NCBI GenBank assembly: GCA_910577035.1
Contig: CAJTKW010000119.1
Location: forward strand, 1-5,965
Reading direction: 5' to 3'
From: an uncultured Acetatifactor sp.
Lineage (GTDB): Bacteria; Bacillota; Clostridia; Lachnospirales; Lachnospiraceae
DNA length: 5,965 bases
Below are positions 1 through 5,661 of this stretch, piece by piece. The position numbers and the translations under genes are program-made. Numbering within the stretch: the first letter of the stretch is position 1; each line of letters begins with the position of its first letter. The notes below the pieces were generated by a model that ran no database searches, was not told the DNA's origin, and saw only the letters and a program-made list of their open reading frames with translations.

Positions 1-492
1 AAAGAAAATCCAAACGGAAAAGGATGGGCGGCGGGAGCTGGCTACGGGGAGAAAATCCTTAATATCCTGAAAGGCATCCTCGGCACAGAGGGAGGTGTAT
101 CCTCCGGCTCTGCAGGAGCGGAGGTCTGGTACCGCATCCGGAAAACATGGGCAGACGCTTCCTCACAAAAAGGGGCGTTCAAGTCGCTGGAGAATGCGAA
201 GAAATGTGTGGACGAAAATCCGGGGTATTCCGTATTTGATGAATCCGGGAAAGCGGTGTATACCAAGGCGGCGGTATTCAAGCCGTATCTGGTGCGTGTA
301 ACCATCCCCGATCTGAACATCCGGAAAGGTCCTGGCACTGACTACGGCAAGACAGGGAAATATACGGGAATCGGTGCCTTCACGATTGTAGAGGAGGCAG
401 ACGGAAAAGGCGCATCCAAGTGGGGGCTGCTGAAATCCTATCAGAGCGGCCGCAATGGATGGGTGAGTCTGGATTATGCACAGAGAGTATAA
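1..492 (+). CDS. Phage endolysin, C-terminal part (bacterial SH3 domain), 5' truncated by window
   Basis: The reading frame is open from the first base, so the gene starts upstream; 163 codons are visible before TAA at 490. Residues about 43-90 of the fragment (from WYRIRKTW to SGKAVY) form a module common in N-acetylmuramoyl-L-alanine amidase-type endolysins of Clostridia phages. Residues about 96-163 form a bacterial SH3 domain, with the typical DLNIRKGPGTDY segment and a closing GWVSLDYA strand. SH3 domains of this kind bind peptidoglycan. The catalytic domain, probably an amidase, would lie outside the window. The protein would cut the host cell wall at the end of the lytic cycle. A strong terminator follows 22 bases after the stop, so this is the last gene of its transcript. 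The domain type is fairly sure; the enzyme class is inferred from the family architecture. Confidence 0.85.
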   Translation, partial: KENPNGKGWAAGAGYGEKILNILKGILGTEGGVSSGSAGAEVWYRIRKTWADASSQKGAFKSLENAKKCVDENPGYSVFDESGKAVYTKAAVFKPYLVRVTIPDLNIRKGPGTDYGKTGKYTGIGAFTIVEEADGKGASKWGLLKSYQSGRNGWVSLDYAQRV

Positions 493-513
493 CTGAATAT
501 CGGAGGACAGCAG

Positions 514-558
514 AACAGCCCGCGGCATTTGAAATGATGCTGCGGGCTGTTTTTTTTT
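514..558 (+). terminator. Intrinsic terminator after the endolysin
   Basis: A 15-base arm at 514-528 pairs with 537-551 through one G-T wobble, with an 8-base loop, followed by a run of T to base 558. The stem core is GC-rich (cagcccgc with gcgggctg). It ends the endolysin transcript. The hairpin also lies just past the 3' end of the convergent minus-strand gene, but on that strand no T-run follows, so it works well in the plus direction only. Confidence 0.92.
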
Positions 559-569
559 CGTTGTGCGGT

Positions 570-872
570 TTAGTTTGTTTTCTTTTGCGAGGCTGTCAGG
601 TGCAGCGGTTTTGTCATCAGTTCCACGCAGTCTGAAAAGCCGAGCAGATAGGCAAGCGCACCGTACCTTGCACCGAGCGCGTTCTGTTCGCAGGAGTGCT
701 GGTCAATCAGGGAGTGGGCTTCTTTCGGCAGATTCATAGCTTCCAGACGGTCTAAATATTCCCCTGATTTTTTGGCGATTTCCTGGTATTCCTCATCCCT
801 TTCCAGAATGCGGTCCAGTATGCCGTTTACCCGCATATCCATCAGCAGGTACAATACGGAATCCTTATCCAT
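570..872 (-). CDS. Small helical hypothetical protein (100 aa)
   Basis: This is a complete 100-residue frame from ATG (reverse complement of 870-872) to TAA (570-572). It is preceded by a strong RBS, AAAGGAGG, read from the complement of 882-889 about 9 bases before the start, and by a good promoter, so it is very likely a real gene. The protein is predicted soluble and almost wholly alpha-helical. A charged N-terminal half (ILERDEEYQEIAKK) is followed by a second helix pair ending in ARYGALAYLLGFSDCVEL. It has no signal peptide, membrane segment, HTH or catalytic motif that I can see. The layout resembles small DUF proteins of Clostridia prophages (perhaps DUF6809-like), but I do not assert a family. 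It is transcribed divergently from the recombinase unit and convergently to the endolysin. Its independent promoter suggests expression in the lysogen, for example as a moron or a regulator partner. Confidence 0.8.
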   Translation of the reverse strand: MDKDSVLYLLMDMRVNGILDRILERDEEYQEIAKKSGEYLDRLEAMNLPKEAHSLIDQHSCEQNALGARYGALAYLLGFSDCVELMTKPLHLTASQKKTN

Positions 873-901
873 GGCGGAATCCCTCCTTTCCTCAGTGGTG
901 C

Positions 902-930
902 ATATTAACTCTGAAAGCCTGGATTATCAA
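902..930 (-). promoter_or_regulatory. Sigma-A-type promoter for the minus-strand hypothetical gene
   Basis: On the minus strand TTGATA (complement of 925-930) is the -35 box and TAATAT (complement of 902-907) the -10 box, separated by exactly 17 bases. Transcription would start near base 895, giving a leader of about 23 bases that contains the AAAGGAGG ribosome binding site before the ATG at 872. Match to consensus and spacing are both good, and the position relative to the gene is ideal. Confidence 0.75.
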
Positions 931-956
931 CTTAAAAATGGATGGGGAATAGTGAC

Positions 957-1000
957 AAGCCGACATTTCATAAAATGCCATGGACGGCTTTTTGTAATTT
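957..1000 (+). terminator. Hairpin with T-rich tail in the leader of the recombinase unit (possible terminator or attenuator)
   Basis: AAGCCG at 957-962 pairs with CGGCTT at 985-990. Inside it CATTT (964-968) pairs with AAATG (973-977) around a four-base loop. TTTTT and a further T-rich stretch follow. A wider stem is possible between GATGGGG (941-947) and CCCCATC (1012-1018). The structure lies between the divergent gene's promoter and the RBS of the HTH/zinc gene. It could therefore stop leftward-origin transcripts from entering the recombinase unit, or act as an attenuator. It has an internal loop, so its strength is uncertain. Confidence 0.4.
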
Positions 1001-1060
1001 TTCAAAAAACACCCCATCAAAAAGCCCTCCAAATCTCCGTATAGTGAGGAGGTGCTTTCC

Positions 1061-1474
1061 ATGACGGACAGACAGAAACAGCAGATCATACGCCTTCGGA
1101 AAGAAGGCTTCGGATATACGGCGGTCGCAAACAAAGTCGGGATTTCAAAAGATACGGTCAAGAGCTTCTGCAGGAGGAACGGGCTGGCAGGGGAAATGGC
1201 GGCGGCACAAGGGGACAGTGTTCCTGGATGCCGGGGATGCGGAAAGCCCCTGCAGCAGACGGAAGGGCTGAAACCCCGCGTGTTTTGCTGTGATGAATGC
1301 AGGGTGAAGTGGTGGCATGAGCATCCGGAGAAAATAAAGCAGCGGGCGGTCTATTCCTTTACCTGTGCAGGCTGCGGGAAGCCATTCACGGCCTACGGCA
1401 ATTCCAGGCGGAAATACTGCTCCCACAAATGCTGCATCAGGAACCGTTTCAAAGGCGGTGATGTCGGTGAGTGA
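1061..1474 (+). CDS. HTH and double zinc-ribbon protein heading the recombinase unit
   Basis: This 137-residue protein starts at ATG 1061 with AGGAGG (1047-1052) 8 bases upstream; the in-frame GTG at 1052 overlaps that RBS and is rejected. Residues about 3-40 form a helix-turn-helix of the sigma-70 region 4/Hin type (IIRLRKEGFGYTAVANKVGI, then SKDTVKSFCRR). Two similar zinc ribbons follow, each C-x2-C then C-x3-C: Cys57/60/76/80 and Cys102/105/120/124. The HTH predicts DNA binding; the ribbons probably stabilise the fold or contact DNA or protein. Proteins like this are often labelled 'sigma-70-like' in Clostridia, but the sigma core domains are absent. Its stop overlaps the start of the next gene by 14 bases, implying coupled translation with the SHOCT-like gene and the recombinases. 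A transcription regulator of the unit or a recombination accessory factor is my inference. Confidence 0.8.
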   Translation: MTDRQKQQIIRLRKEGFGYTAVANKVGISKDTVKSFCRRNGLAGEMAAAQGDSVPGCRGCGKPLQQTEGLKPRVFCCDECRVKWWHEHPEKIKQRAVYSFTCAGCGKPFTAYGNSRRKYCSHKCCIRNRFKGGDVGE

Positions 1475-1643
1475 GGAACAGTTCCGGGCGGAGCTTCGTT
1501 ACCGGATGTCGCTTTCGGTGGCAAAGGTCATGCTGAAGGAGGGAGTCATTTCCAAAGAGGAATATCAGCAGATTGATACAATCCTGCTTGAAAAACACCG
1601 GCCAACTCTGGGTACATTATTAGCCGGAAAACCCTTGATATAA
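1461..1643 (+). CDS. SHOCT-like small protein (60 aa)
   Basis: The frame from ATG 1461 gives 60 residues. GTG at 1467 is an equally good start (58 residues), because the weak RBS-like AAAGGCGGTG (1451-1460) is better spaced for it. The middle part, with VMLKEGVISKEEYQQIDTIL at residues 23-42, matches the SHOCT pattern: a short two-helix module of the form 'L-x-x-G-x-I-(S/T)-x-E-E-(F/Y)' thought to support oligomerisation or protein contacts. It has no signal peptide or membrane segment. The gene overlaps the preceding one by 14 bases and ends 45 bases before the first recombinase. I recall similar ~60-residue proteins directly ahead of serine recombinases in Clostridia mobile elements. A helper for the recombinases is plausible but unproven. 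Confidence 0.75.
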   Translation: MSVSEEQFRAELRYRMSLSVAKVMLKEGVISKEEYQQIDTILLEKHRPTLGTLLAGKPLI

Positions 1644-1688
1644 TTGCGGTTTAGAGTGATGTATAGTAGCGGAAAGGAGCGTGGTTTC

Positions 1689-3113
1689 ATGCGGAAAATA
1701 AGGAAAATCGAACCCGCCGCGCCGCTGCTTGTGCAGAAGAAAAAGGTAGCGGCATACGCCCGCGTTTCAATGGAATCTGAACGCCTTATGCATTCCCTGT
1801 CGGCACAGGTGAGCTTTTACAGTTCGCTGATACAGGGCAACCCTGAATGGGAGTATGCGGGGGTGTATGTGGATTCCGGCGTCAGCGGGACCAGTATGGC
1901 GGGGCGCACGGAATTTAAACGCCTGCTTGCGGACTGCGAGGCCGGCCGTGTAAATATCATCCTGACCAAGAGCATATCAAGGTTTGCGAGGAACACGGTT
2001 GACCTGCTGGAAACGGTGCGGCATCTGAAGGAGCTTGGCGTTGAGGTGCGGTTTGAAAAAGAAAACATCAATTCGCTTTCGGAGGACGGGGAGCTGATGC
2101 TTACCCTGCTTGCTTCCTTTGCACAGGAAGAGAGCCGTTCCATCAGCGAGAATGCGAAATGGGCAATCCGGAAGCAGTATAAGCAGGGCAAACCGAGGAA
2201 CGGCATCCTTTACGGGTACCGGATTGAGAAAGGGCAGCCGGCCATTGAGCCGGAAGAGGCGGAAGTCGTAAGGATGATCTTCGAATCATACCTTGGCGGG
2301 ATGTCCTGCTATGCGATAGCCAATGAGCTGAATGCCAGAGGCATCCCTTCCTATTACGGGAAGAAATGGGCGGGCGGCGTCATCTGCCAGACCATAAGGC
2401 AGGAAAAATACACGGGCAATACGCTGCTGCAGAAATTTTATGTGGAGGAAGGCAGCCCGCGGAAAGGGAAACGCAATAACGGGGAGCTGCCGATGTACTA
2501 TGTGGAAGGGACGCACCCCGCCATCATCAGCCGTGAGGTTTTCGACCGCGCCCAGCAGGAGATGGCGGCAAGGTATGGCGTGGAGGTCAGAAACGGCAGG
2601 GCGGAGCCGGCCGGTTATCTTTACCACGGCGGGGATTATGAGAAACCGGATTACCATTTCCGGAGGCCGCAGTGGACAGAGGAACAGCGGCGCAGGCACG
2701 CAGAGATGTTCACGGAAAGGGAAAAAGCGGTGAGGCCGCTGTGCCATGACCTTTCCCTGTTCATCAAATGCGAGGTCTGCGGGCAGAACCTCACGGGGCA
2801 GACGAGGAAATTTGCAGACGGGACAAGAGAGCTGCGGTGGGTGTGCTTCAAGCATAACAAGGTATCCCATGCGGTCGGGAAAGCACGGCCGCCCGCAATG
2901 CAGGACAAGGCGCTGAAAAAAATGACCGCAGAGGTTTTGGGCATGGAGGAATTCGACGCAGGCATAATGTGCGAAAGGCTGTCCCATATCTTGGCTTACG
3001 GGGATATGCTGACGTTCCATTTCCATGACGGCCATACAGAAAAAAGGAAGTATATCCCCGGAAAAAGGGGCTACCGCAGGAAGGAGGGAAAACCGTGCAG
3101 GGAAGAAGGGTAA
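1689..3113 (+). CDS. Large serine recombinase 1 (474 aa), with divergent zinc ribbon and no coiled coil
   Basis: ATG 1689 is chosen because AAAGGAG (1673-1679) sits 9 bases upstream; a TTG at 1644 would add 15 unlikely residues. The resolvase-type catalytic domain covers residues about 18-165, with YARVS (Arg25, nucleophile Ser27), SISRFARN (Arg98 and Arg101), and the long E-helix containing AQEESRSISEN. The 'recombinase' DNA-binding domain follows (about 171-297). The zinc ribbon (about 352-400) keeps Cys361, Cys364 and Cys386 but lacks the usual fourth Cys; His389 or His394 may substitute. An insertion rich in charged and aromatic residues (about 300-350) precedes it. The protein is shorter than its partner and has no long coiled coil, the element that controls synapsis and directionality in this family. 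It catalyses strand exchange between attP and attB or attL and attR through a 5'-phosphoserine link. The next recombinase starts 19 bases before this stop. Catalytic residues look intact, so it is probably active, perhaps as a partner of the second enzyme. Confidence 0.93.
   Translation: MRKIRKIEPAAPLLVQKKKVAAYARVSMESERLMHSLSAQVSFYSSLIQGNPEWEYAGVYVDSGVSGTSMAGRTEFKRLLADCEAGRVNIILTKSISRFARNTVDLLETVRHLKELGVEVRFEKENINSLSEDGELMLTLLASFAQEESRSISENAKWAIRKQYKQGKPRNGILYGYRIEKGQPAIEPEEAEVVRMIFESYLGGMSCYAIANELNARGIPSYYGKKWAGGVICQTIRQEKYTGNTLLQKFYVEEGSPRKGKRNNGELPMYYVEGTHPAIISREVFDRAQQEMAARYGVEVRNGRAEPAGYLYHGGDYEKPDYHFRRPQWTEEQRRRHAEMFTEREKAVRPLCHDLSLFIKCEVCGQNLTGQTRKFADGTRELRWVCFKHNKVSHAVGKARPPAMQDKALKKMTAEVLGMEEFDAGIMCERLSHILAYGDMLTFHFHDGHTEKRKYIPGKRGYRRKEGKPCREEG
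3081..3094 (+). promoter_or_regulatory. Ribosome binding site deciding the GTG start of recombinase 2
   Basis: AAGGAGG (3081-3087) lies 7 bases before GTG 3095, inside the end of the upstream recombinase gene. It supports the GTG start and a 19-base overlap, implying that the two recombinases are made together from one mRNA. Confidence 0.8.
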
Positions 3114-4675
3114 CGACCATACCGGCAGTGCGTGACCGCTTTACCGCACAGCCCATCCACCAGACGCAGAAACGGAGGGTGGCGGCATATGCCCGCGTCT
3201 CCACCGACCATGAAGAGCAGCTTACAAGCTACGAGGCCCAGGTGGATTATTACACGGGCTACATAAAGAGCCGGGATGATTGGGAATTTGTCCATGTGTA
3301 CACGGACGAAGGCATATCCGCAACCGGGATAGCCAAGCGCGAGGGATTCCGGAAAATGGTGGAAGATGCCCTCGCCGGCTCCATCGATTTAATTGTGACC
3401 AAGAGCGTATCCCGCTTCGCAAGGAATACCGTGGACAGCCTTTCCACTATCCGGAAACTGAAGGAGAAAGGCTGTGAGTGCTATTTTGAGAAGGAAAATA
3501 TCTGGACATTCGATTCCAAGGGGGAGCTGCTCATCACCATCATGTCGTCGCTTGCACAGGAGGAGAGCCGGAGCATTTCGGAGAACGTCACATGGGGGCA
3601 GCGGAAGCGGTTCTCGGATGGCAAAGTCTGTGTCCCCTACAGCCATTTCCTTGGGTATGATAAAGGCGAGGACGGCAGCATGGTCTTGAACGAAGAAGAA
3701 GCAAAAATTGTCCGCAGGATATACGGCCTGTTCCTGCAGGGGCATTCCCCATACGCCATTGCCAAGCGGCTGACGGAGGAAGGGGTGCGGACACCTGCAG
3801 GGAAAGAGAAATGGCATTCCTGCACGGTCAAGAGCATCCTCGTAAATGAAAAATATAAAGGGGACGCACTCCTGCAGAAAAGCTACACGGTGGATTTCCT
3901 CACGAAAAAGACAAAAATAAATGAGGGCGAGGTGCCGCAGTATTATGTGGAGAACAGCCACGAAGCCATCATAAGCCCCGCAGTCTTTGACGAGGTGCAG
4001 CACCAGATGGCGGTGCGGCATCCGGGGAAGAACCGCTTAAGCTGCACGGGCGCATTCTCCAGCAGGATAAAATGCGGCGATTGCGGAAGCTGGTACGGCT
4101 CCAAGGTCTGGCACTCCAATGATAAATACCGCAAGGTAGTCTGGCAGTGCAACCATAAGTTTGACGGCGGGGAGAAATGCACCACGCCGCACCTTGACGA
4201 AGAAACTGTCAAGGTGCTGTTCCTGAGAGCGGCCAATGCCATCTTTGGCGAGAGGGACAGCATACGGGAGGACTACGAGGCGGTCAAAGAACGCCTTTAT
4301 GACACATCGGAACTGGAAACGGAACGGATTCAGCTCCAGGGCGAGATGAACATCGTGGCGGAGATGATACAGCAGTGCGTGAACGAGAATGCCCGCATTG
4401 CCCTTGACCAGACGGAGTACCAGAAGAAATATGACGGGCTGGCAGACCGCTTCGACAGGATAAAGAAGCGGCTGGAGGCGGTTAGCACCGCTATCACGGA
4501 GCGGATGGCAAAGAAGGAAAAAACGGAGCGGTTCCTTGCGGATCTGGAAAAGAGGGACGGCCCGCTGACGGAATTTAACGAGGAGGACTGGTACAGCCTT
4601 GTGGAATATGCCACGGTGTACAGCCGGGAGGATATCCGCTTCACCTTTAAGAATGGGATGGAAATAAAAGCATAG
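3095..4675 (+). CDS. Large serine recombinase 2 (526 aa), full-length architecture
   Basis: GTG 3095 is the start, with AAGGAGG 7 bases upstream. Residues about 27-175 are the catalytic domain: YARVST (Arg34, nucleophile Ser36), SVSRFARN (Arg107, Arg110) and an E-helix with AQEESRSISEN. Residues about 183-310 form the recombinase DNA-binding domain. The zinc ribbon has all four ligands: Cys327, Cys330, Cys352 and Cys362. A long charged helical region (about 390-485) fits the coiled coil of this family, followed by a C-terminal segment with TEFNEEDWYSLVEYATVYS seen in many Firmicutes serine recombinases. It is about the normal length for phage and ICE serine integrases. It would bind att half-sites and exchange strands by subunit rotation. 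As the last gene before the proposed att junction and with complete domains, it is the best integrase candidate, perhaps together with recombinase 1. It shares the overall plan of recombinase 1, including nearly identical SRFARNTVD and AQEESRSISEN blocks, but differs widely elsewhere, so the pair is an old duplication. Confidence 0.95.
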   Translation: MQGRRVTTIPAVRDRFTAQPIHQTQKRRVAAYARVSTDHEEQLTSYEAQVDYYTGYIKSRDDWEFVHVYTDEGISATGIAKREGFRKMVEDALAGSIDLIVTKSVSRFARNTVDSLSTIRKLKEKGCECYFEKENIWTFDSKGELLITIMSSLAQEESRSISENVTWGQRKRFSDGKVCVPYSHFLGYDKGEDGSMVLNEEEAKIVRRIYGLFLQGHSPYAIAKRLTEEGVRTPAGKEKWHSCTVKSILVNEKYKGDALLQKSYTVDFLTKKTKINEGEVPQYYVENSHEAIISPAVFDEVQHQMAVRHPGKNRLSCTGAFSSRIKCGDCGSWYGSKVWHSNDKYRKVVWQCNHKFDGGEKCTTPHLDEETVKVLFLRAANAIFGERDSIREDYEAVKERLYDTSELETERIQLQGEMNIVAEMIQQCVNENARIALDQTEYQKKYDGLADRFDRIKKRLEAVSTAITERMAKKEKTERFLADLEKRDGPLTEFNEEDWYSLVEYATVYSREDIRFTFKNGMEIKA

Positions 4676-4709
4676 AAAAAGCTGCGGTATTGCCTGCCGC
4701 AGTTTTTTT
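4676..4709 (+). terminator. Intrinsic terminator of the recombinase unit
   Basis: CTGCGGTA (4682-4689) pairs with TGCCGCAG (4695-4702), with one G-T pair and a 5-base loop. It is preceded by AAAAA and followed by seven T residues (4703-4709). It begins directly after the TAG of recombinase 2. It ends the four-gene transcript and insulates the downstream purC body from it. Confidence 0.9.
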
Positions 4710-4818
4710 CTGCCATTTCCAATTTGAACCCTCCCCCGCAAGGCAAAATCAAAAAGTATGGCAAAATCAAAAGGTTTGGGATAAAATCAAATTGTATCAA
4801 AGACGGTGGGAAGATAGA
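4710..4818. other. Probable attachment-site junction (attL or attR) between element and purC
   Basis: Left of this stretch is the recombinase terminator; right of it, from AGA 4816, the translation matches PurC (RKIYDKGNTIIMVATDRIS). PurC proteins normally read GKVR(D/K)IYD here, but the codons just before AGA encode Trp-Glu-Asp instead of Gly-Lys-Val. Homology is therefore lost at about 4815, where an integration crossover would be expected. Base composition also changes in this stretch. The precise crossover dinucleotide cannot be read without the other junction or an empty site. Confidence 0.6.
4742..4791. repeat. Three AAAATCAAA direct repeats at the element boundary
   Basis: GGCAAAATCAAAA occurs exactly twice (4742-4754 and 4760-4772), and a third related copy has AAAATCAAA at 4783-4791. 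The core units start at 4745, 4763 and 4783, so spacing is 18 and 20 bases, close to two helical turns. They lie between the recombinase terminator and the start of purC homology. This placement fits binding sites for a recombinase, a directionality factor or a host factor in an att arm, but simple AT-rich repeat is also possible. Confidence 0.6.
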
Positions 4819-5661
4819 AAAATTTATGACAAAGGTAATACTATTATTATGGTAGCCACAGACCGTATCAGTTGTTTTGATGTGGTTTTAAATAACGAAG
4901 TAGCAGGAAAGGGAAAAATTTTAACCCAGATGTCAAGGTTTTGGTTTGAAATGACAAAGGATATTGTTCCAAATCATATGATTTCGGTAGATGTAAACGA
5001 TATGCCTGAGTTTTTCAGGCAGGATAAGTTTAACGGACGCTGCATGCTGTGTCGAAAGCTAAGAATGCTTCCCATTGAATGTATCGTACGCGGATATATT
5101 TCGGGAAGCTTAATGGAAAGCTATAAAAGTGACGGTACTGTCTGCGGAATTAATCTTCCCAAAGGACTTAAGGAGTCAGACAAACTTCCTGAGCCGGTTT
5201 ATACCCCGTCCACAAAGGCTGAGCCTGGTGTCCATGATGAAAATATTTCTTATGAGCAGAGTATAAAGTATTTAGAAAAATATTTTCCGGGAAAAGGCAG
5301 GGTTTACGGTGAAAAAATCTGTGAGTATAGTATTGCGTTGTATAAGAAATGCGCAGAATATGCATATGAAAGGGGAATTATAATTGCAGATACAAAGTTT
5401 GAATTTGGATTAGATGAAGACGGCAATATTGTTCTGGGAGACGAGCTGCTTACACCGGACTGCTCGCGTTTTTGGCTGGCAGAGGAATATGAGCCGGGAC
5501 ACAGTCAGCCATCCCTTGACAAGCAGCCTGCGAGAGACTGGATAAAGAAGAATAAGAATCATAATATGACGTTGCCGCAGGATATTGTGGAAAAGACTGC
5601 TGATATTTATTTGGAGAGCTATGAAATGCTTACGGGAGAGAAACTGCAGGTAGCTTTATGA
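4792..5661 (+). CDS. purC: Phosphoribosylaminoimidazole-succinocarboxamide synthase (SAICAR synthase), 5' end replaced by the element
   Basis: PurC makes SAICAR from CAIR, aspartate and ATP in cytoplasmic purine synthesis. The long (~290 aa) type is evident from ATDRISCFDVV, LPIECIVRGYISGS (SAICAR signature 1, with Ser for the usual Thr), SDKLPEPVYTPSTKAE, IIADTKFEFGLDEDG (signature 2) and LTPDCSRFW. From AGA 4816 to TGA 5659 it is intact, about 281 residues. The native start and the conserved N-terminal GKxR strand, which lines the ATP site, are missing. The frame stays open upstream to 4651, running into the recombinase terminator. TTG 4792 is only a placeholder start: it would give 289 residues but has no convincing RBS. 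ATG 4849 also lacks one and would delete part of the nucleotide site. The gene is AT-richer than everything upstream and is host DNA. No promoter is seen here, so it is probably silent or poorly expressed while the element is integrated. Confidence 0.85.
   Translation: MYQRRWEDRKIYDKGNTIIMVATDRISCFDVVLNNEVAGKGKILTQMSRFWFEMTKDIVPNHMISVDVNDMPEFFRQDKFNGRCMLCRKLRMLPIECIVRGYISGSLMESYKSDGTVCGINLPKGLKESDKLPEPVYTPSTKAEPGVHDENISYEQSIKYLEKYFPGKGRVYGEKICEYSIALYKKCAEYAYERGIIIADTKFEFGLDEDGNIVLGDELLTPDCSRFWLAEEYEPGHSQPSLDKQPARDWIKKNKNHNMTLPQDIVEKTADIYLESYEMLTGEKLQVAL

Larger units (their letters stand above)
1..4815. mobile_element. Right-end portion of a prophage or prophage-like element (left part outside window)
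   Basis: The stretch holds an endolysin C-terminus, a small phage-type hypothetical gene and a four-gene unit with two large serine recombinases, ending just before a purC body that lacks its 5' end. Lysis gene next to integrase next to the attachment site is the usual order at one end of serine-integrase prophages. Base composition is GC-rich throughout and shifts to AT-rich close to the proposed boundary, supporting a different origin from the flank. The exact end is not resolved. It lies after the terminator at 4709 and before about 4818, where homology to PurC begins. No capsid, tail or conjugation genes are visible here, so an integrative conjugative element carrying an endolysin-like hydrolase cannot be excluded. 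Confidence 0.7.

Noticed and set aside
1052..1060. GTG at 1052 as start of the HTH/zinc gene
   Set aside because: It overlaps the AGGAGG ribosome binding site itself; ATG 1061 has ideal spacing.
1644..1688. TTG 1644 as start of recombinase 1
   Set aside because: It directly follows the previous stop without an RBS, while ATG 1689 has AAAGGAG 9 bases upstream and gives a normal N-terminus.
2286..3035. 249-codon open frame on the minus strand inside recombinase 1
   Set aside because: It is antisense to a clear catalytic gene, has no RBS or recognisable domain, and arises from the GC-rich codon pattern.
4690..4694. TTG 4690 as the purC start
   Set aside because: It lies within the recombinase terminator hairpin and would add more than 40 residues unlike any PurC.
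4037..4741. 234-codon minus-strand open frame antisense to recombinase 2 and its terminator
   Set aside because: It has no domain or RBS and would run through a terminator hairpin; it mirrors the coding strand.
4758..4787. Promoter with TAAAAT (4782-4787) driving the purC body
   Set aside because: No acceptable -35 box at 16-18 bases upstream; mentioned only as a possibility in the fusion finding.
4742..4791. CRISPR array
   Set aside because: Only three short AT-rich repeats, 18-20 bases apart, with no spacer-length units and no cas genes.
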